Part shown: piece after piece, positions 17,989 through 27,940 of the stretch | Numbering within the stretch: the stretch's first letter is position 1 | Layout: the number at the start of each line of letters is the position of its first letter | Source of the DNA: Roseateles sp049532965 | GTDB lineage: Bacteria > Pseudomonadota > Gammaproteobacteria > Burkholderiales > Burkholderiaceae_C | Length of the DNA stretch: 64,000 nt | Assembly: GCF_049532965.1 (NCBI RefSeq) | Contig: NZ_CP186694.1 | Location: 1,178,001 to 1,242,000 of the forward strand | Direction: 5' to 3' | Made by a program: the position numbers and the translations under genes | Notes under the pieces: generated by a model | Told to the model about the DNA's origin: nothing | Databases searched by the model: none | What the model saw: the letters and a program-made list of their open reading frames with translations, nothing else

Positions 17989-18044
17989 GCGAACGGCCGA
18001 CCCGTACTGTGCGGCGCCGCACGACGCACTTCAGCTGACGGTGT

Positions 18045-21000
18045 TCACGACGCCGCGCGGGGCGTGCTGATCTCGACCGCTTCCGGCAGCGCCACCACCT
18101 CGGGCACGCTGACCACCACCAGCGCCTGCTCCGGCGCCAGCGAGGCCAGCTCGATCGACTCGCCGGCGTTTTCGCGCCGCGAGCCCGGCTCCCGGGCCAG
18201 CGCGGCGCGGCAGGCGGTCTCGTTGGCGCAGACGATCACGCGCAGCCAGCGGTCCTGGTGGCGGATGCGCACCTCCACCTGGTCCCAATGCACCGGCAGG
18301 CACGCCCGCACGCGCAGCCGGCCCTGCTCGACGACGACGCCGCAGATCGACTCCAGCGACGCCCGCAGCAGCCATCCCGCCGAGCCGCTGTACCAGCTCC
18401 ATCCCCCGCGCCCGACCCACGGGGCGTGCGAGTAGATGTCTCCAGCCATCACGTAGGGCTCGATCGCGTAGACCGGGCCCAGCCGCGGATCGGCCCAGCG
18501 ATGCGCCGGGCTGAGGCCGGTGTAGACCTGCCACATCGTGTCGCGCTGCCCCAGCCGGGCCAGCGCCATCAGCGCCCAGACCGCCGCATGGTTGTACTGG
18601 CCGCCGTTCTCGCGCACGCCCGGCGCGTACGACTGGATGTAGCCGGCGCTCGGTCGCGCCAGCGCCAGGGGCGGATGCAACAGGCGCGCCAGCTTCGCCA
18701 CGGGATCGAGCAACTGCGCGCAGGCGCTCGCCATCGCCTGGCGCGCATGGTCCGGATCGGCCGCGGCCGTCAGCACCGCCCAGCTCTGCGCGATCAGGTC
18801 GATCCGGCATTCGGCGTTCTGGGCCGAGCCCAGCGGCGAGCCATCGTCGAAGAAGCCGCGCCGGTACCAGCGGCCATCCCAGCCGGGACCGTCCAGCGCC
18901 CGCACCCAGCCGTCGCGCGCCGTCTTCCAGCGCTGGGCCCGCTCATGTTCGCCACGTGCCATCGCCACTGGCGCGAAGTCCTCGATGACCTGCGCCAGGA
19001 ACCAGGCCATCCACACCGATTCGCCGCGCCCCTCGTGGCCCACGCGGTTCATGCCGTCGTTCCAGTCCCCGGTGCCGAACAGCGGCAGACCATGCGGCCC
19101 GCTCCCGAGACTGCGGTCGATCGCGCGGGCCGCGTGCTCGTAGACCGAGGCCATCGGGCCGTCGGTGCGCGGGCTCTCGTAGATGTCCTCGGCCCCCTCT
19201 GGCACCTGCTGGCCCTCGAGGAACGGGACCTGGTCCTCGAGCAGCGTCACGTCGCCGGTGCGCACCAGGTAATGCGCCAGCGCATAGGGCAACCACAGCC
19301 GGTCGTCCGAGAAATGCGTCCGCACGCCCGCGCCGCCCGGCTCATGCCACCAGTGCTGCACATCGCCTTCCGGGAACTGACGCGCGGCGCTGCGGCGGAT
19401 CTGATCCGCCAGCAGCTGTGGCGCGACATCCGCCAGCGCCATCGCGTCCTGCAACTGATCGCGATAGCCGAAAGCGCCCCCCGCCTGGTAGAAGCCGGCC
19501 CGTGCCCACATGCGGCACACCAGCGTCTGGTAGGGCAGCCAGTGGTTCGTCAGCGCATCGAAGCGCGGGTCGGGTGAACTGACCTGCAGGCCACCCAGCA
19601 GCGCGGGCCATTGCTGCCGTTGCCGCGCCAGCCGCTCGGCCGGGTCGACGGACCAGGCCGCTTCCATCAACGCGTGCGCCGCCTCCGGGGACGGCGCATG
19701 ACCGAGCAGCACGGTCAGCGACGCTGCCTGCGTGCCCTCAAGCTCGACGCGAGCGGCCAGCGCCGCACAGGCATCGAGGCCGTCGCCGCAGCGCCGGCCT
19801 AGCGTCTTGGGCAGCACCATGCCGCCGGTGCCGTCGAAGAACTCCCGGCGATCGCAGGTCCAGTCCTGGAGGTCCAGACGCACGGGCGCCGATTCGCCGG
19901 CGCGCCCGCCGCTGTTCGTTCCCGGGCGAAGGCCCACGTCGCCCGCGACGCCATCGCCGGACTGGCGCTGCGCCAGGTCGCCCGGCTGATGCGGCCGGAT
20001 GCACAACGCCGCAGTCGCGTTGCCGAAGCCGCCGAGGTGGTCCAGCTGCGTCGCCTGCAGGGTCAACACCTGTTCCGGTTGCGGCAGACCGGCGCCGAGC
20101 GGCCCGACGGTGAGCCAATCGTTGCGCGTGGCGACGGACAAGCGCTCGCTGCGCGCGCTGCCCAGTTGCCATTCCGCCAGCGCGACCAGCCGCAGCCGGC
20201 GCCGGTTCCGGCCTTCGGTGCGGATCGACACCTGCACCTGCTTCACCGACGCATCGCGGTCGACGCACCAGCACAGGTCCACCATGAGGTCGTCCAGCCG
20301 CTGGCGGCTGCGGGAGTAGCCGATGCCGTGCTCGATCGACAGCGGCGCGTCGCGCCGCAACTGCCGCCCGAGCGGCCAGACGCGGTCGCGGTCGAGGTCG
20401 TGCAGCAGCAGCCATTCCCCGGGCGGGTCGAGCAGGGGATCGTTGGACCACGGCGTCACCTGGTGCATGCGGCTGTTGCCCGCCCACGTGTAGCCGGCGC
20501 CAAGCTCCGTGACCTGGCAGCCGAACTCGCGATTCGCCAGCACGTTGACCCACGGACGCGAGGGGTGGCGTTCGGGCGACACCTCGAAGGAGAAGCCGCC
20601 GTGCTCGGGATCGAAGCGTCCTTCGGGCGGCCGCGGCACGGCGTCGCGCGACGGCCGCTCGACCAGCGCGTGGGCGACCGGCACGCGCGCGTGCGAGACC
20701 TGCGCGGCCGTGTCCTCGATCCAGCGCTCGACCTGCTGCGACAGGCCGCGCCCATCGGCCTGCAGGCGGATCCGCGTGAGTGTCTGCAGCGTGAAGCGCT
20801 CGTCGGGCTGCAGGTCGCTGTCGCGCAGCACATGCAGGGCCGAGCACAGGTGGCCGGGCCGTCCCTGCGCCTGGCCCTGCAGCCGCGCCTGGAGCGCCTG
20901 CAGCCCCTGCTGCACCGGAGCGAGGTAGGAGGGCGGCTCCTCGTTCAGCACCACGAGGTCGACGCCCACCGCATGGGTGGTCCACATCCGCAGCGCCTTC

Positions 21001-24000
21001 TTCAGCGCGCGGATCAGGTCCAGGCCTTCCTCGCCGCTCACGGTGACCACCAGGATCGGCCGGTCGCCCGACACGCCGAAGCGCCACAGCGCCCGCCGGT
21101 CGCAGCGGCCCCGCGGCTCGCGCACGTGGGCCGGCTCGCGCGCGGCCTGGCCCGTGATCAGCGTGTTCAAGTGCAGCAGTGCGCCCCAGGTGGCCGTGTC
21201 GAACTGCAGCTCGCGTAGCCGGATGCCGCCCATCGTGTGCGACATCGCCGCCGACCGCTCGACATGCGCCGGCTGCCGGTACTTGTCGACCAGCGCCGAG
21301 AGCAGGTCGGCGTCGCGCGCAGCCGCCGTGCAGAAGGTCAGCCGCACCGTTGCTCCGGGGGCGAGGTCCAGCCCGACGCGGATGCCGGCCACCGGATCCA
21401 GGCCGGTGTCGAGCAGGCGGCCGGGCTCGCCGTCCTCGCGCAGGTCCGCCTCGTCGTCGACGAACTGCGGCATCGCATCGCCGACAGGCCGCGTCGAGCT
21501 CCCGTAGCGGCCCAGCCAGCGCGCCCGGTCGGCGATGGGCAGCACCTCGCGCACCGCATGGCCGTCCGGCCGGCAGTCCGCCTCGATGCGCCCGCCATCG
21601 CCGGCCCGATGCGGGGCACCGCACGCGGCACCGCCGTCGACGCCCGCGAGGAAATGCAATGCCCGCATCGCGGCCTCATCGAACAACCGCGGCCGGCGCC
21701 GCAGGTGCAGCGCATGCTGCGCGTCGTCCCAGCGCGCCTGGATGAACAGGTTGGAGAAGGCGGGATGCGCTTCGTCGCCGCGTTGCGGTGCCAGCGTGGC
21801 CTCGAAGCACGACACGAGGTCCAGCGCGAGCGGCCGGTCGCCGCGATTGGTGAGTTCGATCTGCCGCAGCTCGCAGTCGTCCTCCGGGCTCACCCAGACC
21901 GTGGTGCAACTGTGCAGGTCGGGCCAGGTGGCCTCGAACAGCACCCGCTCGGCCTGCATCCGGGCCCGGTACTGCGCGCGCGGGTCAGGCGCCGGGCGGG
22001 CGGTGGTGCTGAACCAGTCCTCCTCGCCCGCGCGGCGCAGGAACAGGAAGCTGCCGTGCTGGTCGCGCAACAGGTCGTCTCGCCAGCGGGTGATGGCCAC
22101 GCCGTCCCAGTTGCTGTAGCCGCCGCCATGGCTGCGCAGCACGACCGAGTAGCGCCCGTTGGTCAGCATGTGCGTCAGCGGCAGGGACTCCGACAGCGGC
22201 TCGCTCTCGCGCACCATGCGCGTCTTGCGGACCAGCCGCTGGCGCGGCATCGCCTCGGCCGGCGGCACCGACAGGGGCGCCACTTCGCGCGGCGCGCGTT
22301 CGTGCAGCAGCGTCGCCACCGCCTTCACATGCGGATCGCCCATCAGCCAGCGCCGCGGCGCGTCGTCCGCCAGCAGGTTGGTGAGCGCGACGAAACCCAT
22401 GGCCTGGTGGTGCGCCATGTAGGTCTGCACCAGCGTGAACCCCGCACCGGCGGTCTGCCGCTGCGGCGTGTAGTCGACCGCCTCGATGAATCCGAAGGCG
22501 CCACGCGCGCCCAGGCGCTCGAAGGCCTGGAGGTTCGCCACCACCGGCACGGGTGCCACGATCGAGGCCATCACGGCCGCATACGGGGCGATCACGCGTT
22601 CGTCCACCGCCAGCCGCGCCAGTGCCAGCGTCTGTACACCCTGCGGGCCGTACTGGTAGGCGAGGGTGTGGTCCTGGCCGGCGATCGCCGATTCCGAGAT
22701 GCCCCAGGGCGTCCCGCGATCGCGGCCTTCCAGGCGCTGCTCCGCGACAGCCGTCCGGATCGCCCGACCCAGCGCGCTGCCAGCGGGCTCGCGCAGCACC
22801 AGCGATGGCATGAGGTACTCGAACATCGAGCCCGACCACGACTTCAACCCCAGCGAGTCGCCGGCACCGTCGCGCGAGAAGAAGGGCCGGCCCAGCGCCC
22901 GCCAGTGTTCCGGCGGCAGGTCGCCCTTGGCGATCGCCACCAGGCTGGTCAGCCGGGCCTCGCTGGCGAGCAGGTCGTAATGGTTGTCGTCGAGCTGTTG
23001 CGCGTCGCCGCGCCAGCCGATGCGCAGCAGGCGGCGCTCGGGGTCGAACAGCGGGCGGTAGTCCGCCTCCAGCCCCAGCCGGCGCGCGCGCTGCGCCAGG
23101 TCGCGCAACTGCTGGCGCGCGTCGGCGAAGGCCGCGCCATGGTCGCGCCAGTAGGACTCCAACTGCGCGATCAGGTCGCGCATCAGCCAGTGGGCAGGCG
23201 CTGCCTCGTAGCGGTCCGAGGCGGCCAACTCGTCGAGTTCCGCCCGCGCCGCGGCAACCTGCGCCCGCAACACCGCCTGCTGCTCCTCGGCGCTCGAGTC
23301 GCCATTGACCGGGTCGATCAACGCGGCCACCAGCGCGGCACTGGCGCTGAGGTCCTCGTCATTGGCCAACGGCGGTTGCAGCACGCGCAGGCGATGCAGC
23401 GTCCGCGTCAAGGCCTGCCGGGGCGCTTCGGCCAACTGCTCCGGGGTCATCGCGGCCGCCAGTTCGCAGGCCCGCGCGACGGTCAGCAGATGCGCCGAGC
23501 AATTGCCGCTGTCGACCGCCGATACGTAGCCCGGTGCCAGCACCACCAGCGACTCGGTGTCGTACCAGTTGTAGAAATGCCCGCGCCATCGCGGCAGGCG
23601 TTCCAGCGTGTCCAGCGTCGCCGACAGGCGCTCGGCCATCGTGACCACGCCGATGAAGCCGAGTTCGCGCGCGCAAGCCACCGCCAGCAGGTACAGGCCG
23701 ATGTTGGTGGGCGAGGTGCGGTGCGCGACGAGCAGGTGCGGCGTGAGCTGCACGTTGTCCGGCGGCAGATGATGATCGGCGGCGCCGACGTGGGTGTCGT
23801 AGAAGCGCCAGGTGTCGCGCGCCAACGCCCACAGATAGTCACGGCCCTGCGGGTCGAGGGCCGCTTCGCCGCGCAGCAGCGGCGCCCGGGGGGCGCTCGC
23901 CCACCAGATCCACAGGGGCGACAAGGCCCACACGACCAGCAGCAGCGCCGCGGCCGAACCATGGACCGGTGCACCGGACAAGGCGGCCATCGCCAGCGCG

Positions 24001-26900
24001 CCGGCCAGCACCACCGCCGCGACGGGGACGCGCAGGTGCTGCGCCGTCAGCGCCGCCAGCTCGCGCCGCGCGGCGGCCTGGGCGGCCGCGGCCGTCGTCC
24101 ATTCAAGCAGGTGCCGCCGCGTGACCATCTGCCGCCACAGCGCGCGTCCGATCGCATCGAGCGAGAGCAGCGACAGATGCAGGAGCAGCGCCACGTGCCA
24201 GGCGGCGAAGCCGAGCGCGCGCAACAGGTCATGGCCGGTCTCGCGATAGAAATGCCGCCGCGCGACGCCATCGCGACCGGGCACCAGGCTGGCCAGCGCG
24301 CCCACCAACGGTCCGATCGCGAAGGCGCCCGCGACCACCGCCAGCGTCAGCGCCAAGGGCAACACGCCAGTGCCCAGCACGAGCAGCATCAACCCCAGCG
24401 CCATCGGCGCGACCAGCGAGCGGCGCAGGTTGTCGATCGGCTTCCAGCGGTTGATCGGCGCGATGCCGTAGCGGCCCGCGCGTGCGATGAACGGCAGCAA
24501 TTGCCAGTCCCCGCGCGTCCAGCGGTGCAGCCGCGCATGCGCGACGTCGGCATGCATCGGGGCGTCCTCGACCAGCGTGATGTCCGACACGCCGGCGCAG
24601 CGTGCGATGCTGCCTTCCAGCAGGTCATGGCTCAGCACCTGGCCTTCGGGGAGGCGGGCGTCCAGCACCGCGTGGCAGGCGCGCACGTCGAGCAGGCCCT
24701 TGCCCATGAAGCTGCCTTCGCCGAACAGGTCCTGGAAGATCTCGGAACTGACGGCGCTGTAGGGGTCGATGCCGAACTGACCGGCGAACAGCCGGTGGTA
24801 CGGCGTGCTCTCCCTGTCGTCGGGCATCGGCGCGAGCACGCGCGGTTGCAGGATCGCATAGCCCTCGACGACCCGCCGCCGCTCAGGATCGATGCGCGGC
24901 CGGTTCATCGGATGCGCCGCGGTGCCGACCAGCGCGCGCAGGCGGCCTGGCGGCATGTCGGTGTCGGCGTCGAGCGTGATCAGGTGCCGCACGCCGGGCG
25001 CGGGGCGCGACATCGCGCCGAAGTCGACGAAGGGCGATGCGCCGGCCGGCGATGCCAGCAGCCGCAGCAGCCGTTCGAGCTTGCCGCGCTTGCGCTCCCA
25101 GCCGATCCAGCGGCGCTCGGTCGATGACCATTCGCGCTGCCGATGCAGCAGCAGGAAGCGCGGGCTCCCGTCGGCCAGCGGCCCATGGCGCTCGTTGAGC
25201 GCCGCGATCGCGTCGGCGGCGGTGACGACGATCATCGTGTCGCCGGGCTGGTGTTCCTCGTAGGCATCGGCGTGGTCGCTGAGCAGCGCGAACTGCACCA
25301 GCCGCTCGGGATTGGCCAGGTGATGCTGCTCGAGTTGCGCGGCCAGCGGGGCAACCGCGTCCTCGTGGGGCAGCAGCACCGGCAGCACGACCAGCGTGCG
25401 TTCCGCGTCGGGCAGGCCGGACGAGAAGTCGAGTTGCGGCAGACGCGCCGGTCGAGCCAGCTCGCTGATCCATCGGTTCGTGAGGGCGACCACCGCTTCG
25501 CCGATCGGCCCGAGGGCCAGGATCGCGGTGGTCCAGAACAGCCAGGGAGCGACGTCCGGTCCGGCCTGGTTCATCAGCCAGGACAGGCCGAGCAGCGCGA
25601 GCAGCGTCAGGCCCGACAGATACGCCACCGCCGCCCAGCGTTGACCGGGCGCGGTGTCCAGCGGGGGCCAGCGCCGCTCGCGCAGGCCGAGCGCCTCGAG
25701 CAGGCTCGGCCGTCCGGCGCCGCGCCACCAATAGATCGGCGCGCTGCGGCGGTCGGGCTCGCCGTCCTGGGGCGGTCCGGCCTCCCGGGTGAACTCCAGC
25801 AGGCGCTGGGCGACCTCGAGCTCCGCGCGCCCCGACTTGCGTGCAAGCCGCTCGACCTCGTGCAGCGTCAGGTCTTGCGTGTCGACCGATTCGGCAGCGA
25901 AGACGGGGGACTCGCACAAGGTCTGCATCACCGGACTGACCGAATGGATCAGCCGCCGCCAGTCGGTCTGGTCGATGCGCCGCAGCGCGGTGATGGCGTT
26001 GCGGATGCTCTGCAGGTCCTTGATCGACTCGTCCTGCTGCCGCGCCAGCGCCTGGGCCGGCGCCGGCAGCCGCGTGCTCAGCCAGGCCGCGAGCTCGCCC
26101 ATCAGCGGCTGCGGCAGCTCTTCCATCCGGTGATCGAGTTGCAGCCAGAAGGCTTCGGCGACGCCGCGTTCCTTCATCCGCGGCTCCAGGCTGGTGATCG
26201 CGGCCAGGCCGCTGTCGGCGGGATGGCCGTCGTACCAGTGGTGGACGACATCGCGCGCCGCCTGCAGCGTGGCGAAGCGCTCGGCCAGGCGACGGAGGTT
26301 CTCCACCAGCACCACGCGCAGCGTCGTCGGCAGCGCCCAGAGCTCGGCCAGCGACAGCGGGCGCTGCTCCTGGTACGCACGCAGGTAGGCGCCGAGCAGG
26401 TCGGTGTCGAAGCCGCCGTCGGTGTGCGCCACCCACGCCCAGGCGATGCCGTAGATGCGCGGCAGGCCGGCGAGCGGCTCATCGCGCAGCCGCGGCAACA
26501 GGCGGAAGAAGCCGCGCGGCAGGTCGCGGCGCACCTGGTGGGTCTGTTCGTCGATCAGGGCCGCGTTGTCCAGCAGCCACTTGCCGGCGGCGCCAAGGTG
26601 GCGGAAGTCGCGATGACGTTTTTCGATCAGGCGCCGCGTCTGCTGCAGCATCGCGGCGTTGTCGTCCAGGCGCGGGAAGAACTGGCTCGCGCCCGCGGTG
26701 CCCTGGACCGCCTGGGCCTGCGCCAGGCTGCGTCCGTGCTGCTCGAAGCGCGCCAGCCCGAACAGCACCGCGCGCACCGGCGGCTCGATGGGCCCGAGCG
26801 CGGGATTCAGCAGCGCAAGTTCTTCCGCAATTTCCGGGGACGGCTCCTGCGCGGAATCGGACGTCCCGTCGACATCGGCGGCGCGCCGGTCCGCAGTCAT
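18045..26900 (-). CDS. ndvB: Cyclic beta-1,2-glucan synthase (NdvB/ChvB-like)
   Basis: About 2951 residues, the giant multidomain enzyme that builds cyclic beta-1,2-glucan. In order: a ~400-residue N-terminal helical region; two membrane segments near residues 425-470; a GT84 transferase domain with the Asp-rich ITLDADTDMPPGRL near residue 645; further membrane segments near residues 830-875 and 960-1000; a glucoamylase-like domain with KSWSGSMFEYLMPSLVL near 1365; and C-terminal GH94 phosphorylase modules, with GTGDWNDGMNRVGHEGRGES near residue 2610 carrying the catalytic Asp. The ATG at 26900 overlaps the small upstream gene's stop (ATGA). Length and domain order agree with known NdvB proteins (about 2800-2900). 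The product usually serves osmotic adaptation and host interaction. Confidence 0.9.
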   Translation of the reverse strand: MTADRRAADVDGTSDSAQEPSPEIAEELALLNPALGPIEPPVRAVLFGLARFEQHGRSLAQAQAVQGTAGASQFFPRLDDNAAMLQQTRRLIEKRHRDFRHLGAAGKWLLDNAALIDEQTHQVRRDLPRGFFRLLPRLRDEPLAGLPRIYGIAWAWVAHTDGGFDTDLLGAYLRAYQEQRPLSLAELWALPTTLRVVLVENLRRLAERFATLQAARDVVHHWYDGHPADSGLAAITSLEPRMKERGVAEAFWLQLDHRMEELPQPLMGELAAWLSTRLPAPAQALARQQDESIKDLQSIRNAITALRRIDQTDWRRLIHSVSPVMQTLCESPVFAAESVDTQDLTLHEVERLARKSGRAELEVAQRLLEFTREAGPPQDGEPDRRSAPIYWWRGAGRPSLLEALGLRERRWPPLDTAPGQRWAAVAYLSGLTLLALLGLSWLMNQAGPDVAPWLFWTTAILALGPIGEAVVALTNRWISELARPARLPQLDFSSGLPDAERTLVVLPVLLPHEDAVAPLAAQLEQHHLANPERLVQFALLSDHADAYEEHQPGDTMIVVTAADAIAALNERHGPLADGSPRFLLLHRQREWSSTERRWIGWERKRGKLERLLRLLASPAGASPFVDFGAMSRPAPGVRHLITLDADTDMPPGRLRALVGTAAHPMNRPRIDPERRRVVEGYAILQPRVLAPMPDDRESTPYHRLFAGQFGIDPYSAVSSEIFQDLFGEGSFMGKGLLDVRACHAVLDARLPEGQVLSHDLLEGSIARCAGVSDITLVEDAPMHADVAHARLHRWTRGDWQLLPFIARAGRYGIAPINRWKPIDNLRRSLVAPMALGLMLLVLGTGVLPLALTLAVVAGAFAIGPLVGALASLVPGRDGVARRHFYRETGHDLLRALGFAAWHVALLLHLSLLSLDAIGRALWRQMVTRRHLLEWTTAAAAQAAARRELAALTAQHLRVPVAAVVLAGALAMAALSGAPVHGSAAALLLVVWALSPLWIWWASAPRAPLLRGEAALDPQGRDYLWALARDTWRFYDTHVGAADHHLPPDNVQLTPHLLVAHRTSPTNIGLYLLAVACARELGFIGVVTMAERLSATLDTLERLPRWRGHFYNWYDTESLVVLAPGYVSAVDSGNCSAHLLTVARACELAAAMTPEQLAEAPRQALTRTLHRLRVLQPPLANDEDLSASAALVAALIDPVNGDSSAEEQQAVLRAQVAAARAELDELAASDRYEAAPAHWLMRDLIAQLESYWRDHGAAFADARQQLRDLAQRARRLGLEADYRPLFDPERRLLRIGWRGDAQQLDDNHYDLLASEARLTSLVAIAKGDLPPEHWRALGRPFFSRDGAGDSLGLKSWSGSMFEYLMPSLVLREPAGSALGRAIRTAVAEQRLEGRDRGTPWGISESAIAGQDHTLAYQYGPQGVQTLALARLAVDERVIAPYAAVMASIVAPVPVVANLQAFERLGARGAFGFIEAVDYTPQRQTAGAGFTLVQTYMAHHQAMGFVALTNLLADDAPRRWLMGDPHVKAVATLLHERAPREVAPLSVPPAEAMPRQRLVRKTRMVRESEPLSESLPLTHMLTNGRYSVVLRSHGGGYSNWDGVAITRWRDDLLRDQHGSFLFLRRAGEEDWFSTTARPAPDPRAQYRARMQAERVLFEATWPDLHSCTTVWVSPEDDCELRQIELTNRGDRPLALDLVSCFEATLAPQRGDEAHPAFSNLFIQARWDDAQHALHLRRRPRLFDEAAMRALHFLAGVDGGAACGAPHRAGDGGRIEADCRPDGHAVREVLPIADRARWLGRYGSSTRPVGDAMPQFVDDEADLREDGEPGRLLDTGLDPVAGIRVGLDLAPGATVRLTFCTAAARDADLLSALVDKYRQPAHVERSAAMSHTMGGIRLRELQFDTATWGALLHLNTLITGQAAREPAHVREPRGRCDRRALWRFGVSGDRPILVVTVSGEEGLDLIRALKKALRMWTTHAVGVDLVVLNEEPPSYLAPVQQGLQALQARLQGQAQGRPGHLCSALHVLRDSDLQPDERFTLQTLTRIRLQADGRGLSQQVERWIEDTAAQVSHARVPVAHALVERPSRDAVPRPPEGRFDPEHGGFSFEVSPERHPSRPWVNVLANREFGCQVTELGAGYTWAGNSRMHQVTPWSNDPLLDPPGEWLLLHDLDRDRVWPLGRQLRRDAPLSIEHGIGYSRSRQRLDDLMVDLCWCVDRDASVKQVQVSIRTEGRNRRRLRLVALAEWQLGSARSERLSVATRNDWLTVGPLGAGLPQPEQVLTLQATQLDHLGGFGNATAALCIRPHQPGDLAQRQSGDGVAGDVGLRPGTNSGGRAGESAPVRLDLQDWTCDRREFFDGTGGMVLPKTLGRRCGDGLDACAALAARVELEGTQAASLTVLLGHAPSPEAAHALMEAAWSVDPAERLARQRQQWPALLGGLQVSSPDPRFDALTNHWLPYQTLVCRMWARAGFYQAGGAFGYRDQLQDAMALADVAPQLLADQIRRSAARQFPEGDVQHWWHEPGGAGVRTHFSDDRLWLPYALAHYLVRTGDVTLLEDQVPFLEGQQVPEGAEDIYESPRTDGPMASVYEHAARAIDRSLGSGPHGLPLFGTGDWNDGMNRVGHEGRGESVWMAWFLAQVIEDFAPVAMARGEHERAQRWKTARDGWVRALDGPGWDGRWYRRGFFDDGSPLGSAQNAECRIDLIAQSWAVLTAAADPDHARQAMASACAQLLDPVAKLARLLHPPLALARPSAGYIQSYAPGVRENGGQYNHAAVWALMALARLGQRDTMWQVYTGLSPAHRWADPRLGPVYAIEPYVMAGDIYSHAPWVGRGGWSWYSGSAGWLLRASLESICGVVVEQGRLRVRACLPVHWDQVEVRIRHQDRWLRVIVCANETACRAALAREPGSRRENAGESIELASLAPEQALVVVSVPEVVALPEAVEISTPRAAS

Positions 26901-27151
26901 AACCAATGGGCGAACAGCGCCAGCGTCGCGGCGCCCAGCGCCGCGGTGGTCGCGAGCCGGGGCTGGACGACGCCCTGGAGCCGTTCCGCGAACAGCGCCA
27001 GCCCGAACCATCGTCCGCGCGCCTTGGCGCACTGGACCAGGTGGCGCTGCAACGCCTTGGCCTGGTCATTGACGAGCGGGGCGGCGGAGCCGACCGCACC
27101 TATCGCGCCGATCGAGGGCATCGGGCTGAGCGGGCCGACGGGGCTGTTCAT
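26897..27151 (-). CDS. Small membrane protein coupled to the cyclic glucan synthase
   Basis: 84 residues of unknown function. Ser/Pro/Gly-rich N-terminus, a charged middle (KALQRHLVQCAKARGRW) and a C-terminal hydrophobic helix (TTAALGAATLALFAHWL). GAGGAA lies 7 nt before the ATG. Its stop overlaps the synthase ATG (ATGA), so the synthase is probably translated from ribosomes that have just finished this gene. It could set synthase levels or be a membrane partner; I know no family for it. Confidence 0.65.
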   Translation of the reverse strand: MNSPVGPLSPMPSIGAIGAVGSAAPLVNDQAKALQRHLVQCAKARGRWFGLALFAERLQGVVQPRLATTAALGAATLALFAHWL

Positions 27152-27294
27152 GGCGGGTTCCTCTCTGCAAGTTGTTGGTCCGGTCTGCAACCGGACGTTT
27201 CAACGGGCAAGCACCATGCCTGCGCAGGCAAGGATCTGGAGGAGCGCCGGGACGCCGCCTGCGTGGCGGCCCGGTGCGGCCTAGGGCCGCCCAA

Positions 27295-27822
27295 TCACTG
27301 GATGACGCCGCAGGCGATGCGTGCGCCGCCACCGCCCAAGGGGGCGGGGTGGTCCGCATGGTTGTCCCCGCCGGCGTGAACCATCAGCGCATGGCCCTTG
27401 ACGTCGGCCAGTTTCAAACGGGGTGCGAGCACGGGCTGCGTGGCTTCGCCCTCGCCGTTGACATACAGCGGCGGCAGGTCGCCCAGGTGGCCGTCGCCCC
27501 ACGGCTCGCCGTGCTTGCCGGACTTCTTCGGGTCGAAATGGCCGCCAGCCGCCTCGGCGGGGGACGGCTTGCCATCCTTGTCCGCGGGCGCGCAGGACGG
27601 ATTCACATGCACGTGAAAGCCGTGAAGGCCGGGCGGCAGGCCGGTGAGCTTGGGCGTGAAGACGAGGCCGTACTTCGTGTCCTCCATCGTGACTGTGCCC
27701 ACCGCGCCGCCGTCGCCTTGCGGCGTGGCGACTTTCAGCGTGACGGTGGCTTCGGCAGCGAGCACGGCGGTGGCGGGCAGGCCGGCCACCAGGGCGGCGG
27801 TCAGCAGCGAACGAAGCTTCAT
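27295..27822 (-). CDS. sodC: Cu-Zn superoxide dismutase, periplasmic
   Basis: 175 residues. A signal peptide (residues 1 to about 22, ending VLAAEA) directs export. Metal ligands are in place: GFHVHVNPSC (two His and the disulfide Cys), GGHFDPKKSGKHG (bridging His region), GDLPPLYV, and a C-terminal HAGGDNHADHP with His/Asp, then RIACGVIQ with the second disulfide Cys. It dismutates superoxide in the periplasm. GGAG lies 6 nt before the ATG. Between it and the glucan synthase operon is 143 bp, including a GCGGCC-TAG-GGCCGC hairpin at 27276-27290 that has no T-run. Confidence 0.9.
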   Translation of the reverse strand: MKLRSLLTAALVAGLPATAVLAAEATVTLKVATPQGDGGAVGTVTMEDTKYGLVFTPKLTGLPPGLHGFHVHVNPSCAPADKDGKPSPAEAAGGHFDPKKSGKHGEPWGDGHLGDLPPLYVNGEGEATQPVLAPRLKLADVKGHALMVHAGGDNHADHPAPLGGGGARIACGVIQ

Positions 27823-27940
27823 GCGGAACTCCAGATAACAGGGGAGGGGCGAGCGGCAAGCGGTGTGCCGCCGTAGTGGGGTGATCGTCGCGGATGCGCC
27901 CCCCGGGTGGGGGGATTCCCTCGACGAGAGGAGGGGAACC

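Noticed and set aside
21237..25127. A 1296-residue open frame on the plus strand inside the glucan synthase gene
   Set aside because: It lies opposite the well-supported synthase gene, is Arg/Gln/His-rich without any recognisable domain, and is expected on the antisense of very GC-rich coding DNA.
25143..27284. A 713-residue plus-strand frame at the 5' end of the glucan synthase
   Set aside because: Antisense shadow of the synthase and of the small coupled gene.
27276..27290. GCGGCC-TAG-GGCCGC hairpin as an intrinsic terminator of sodC
   Set aside because: Stem is present, but no T-run follows on the minus strand; left as a mention only.
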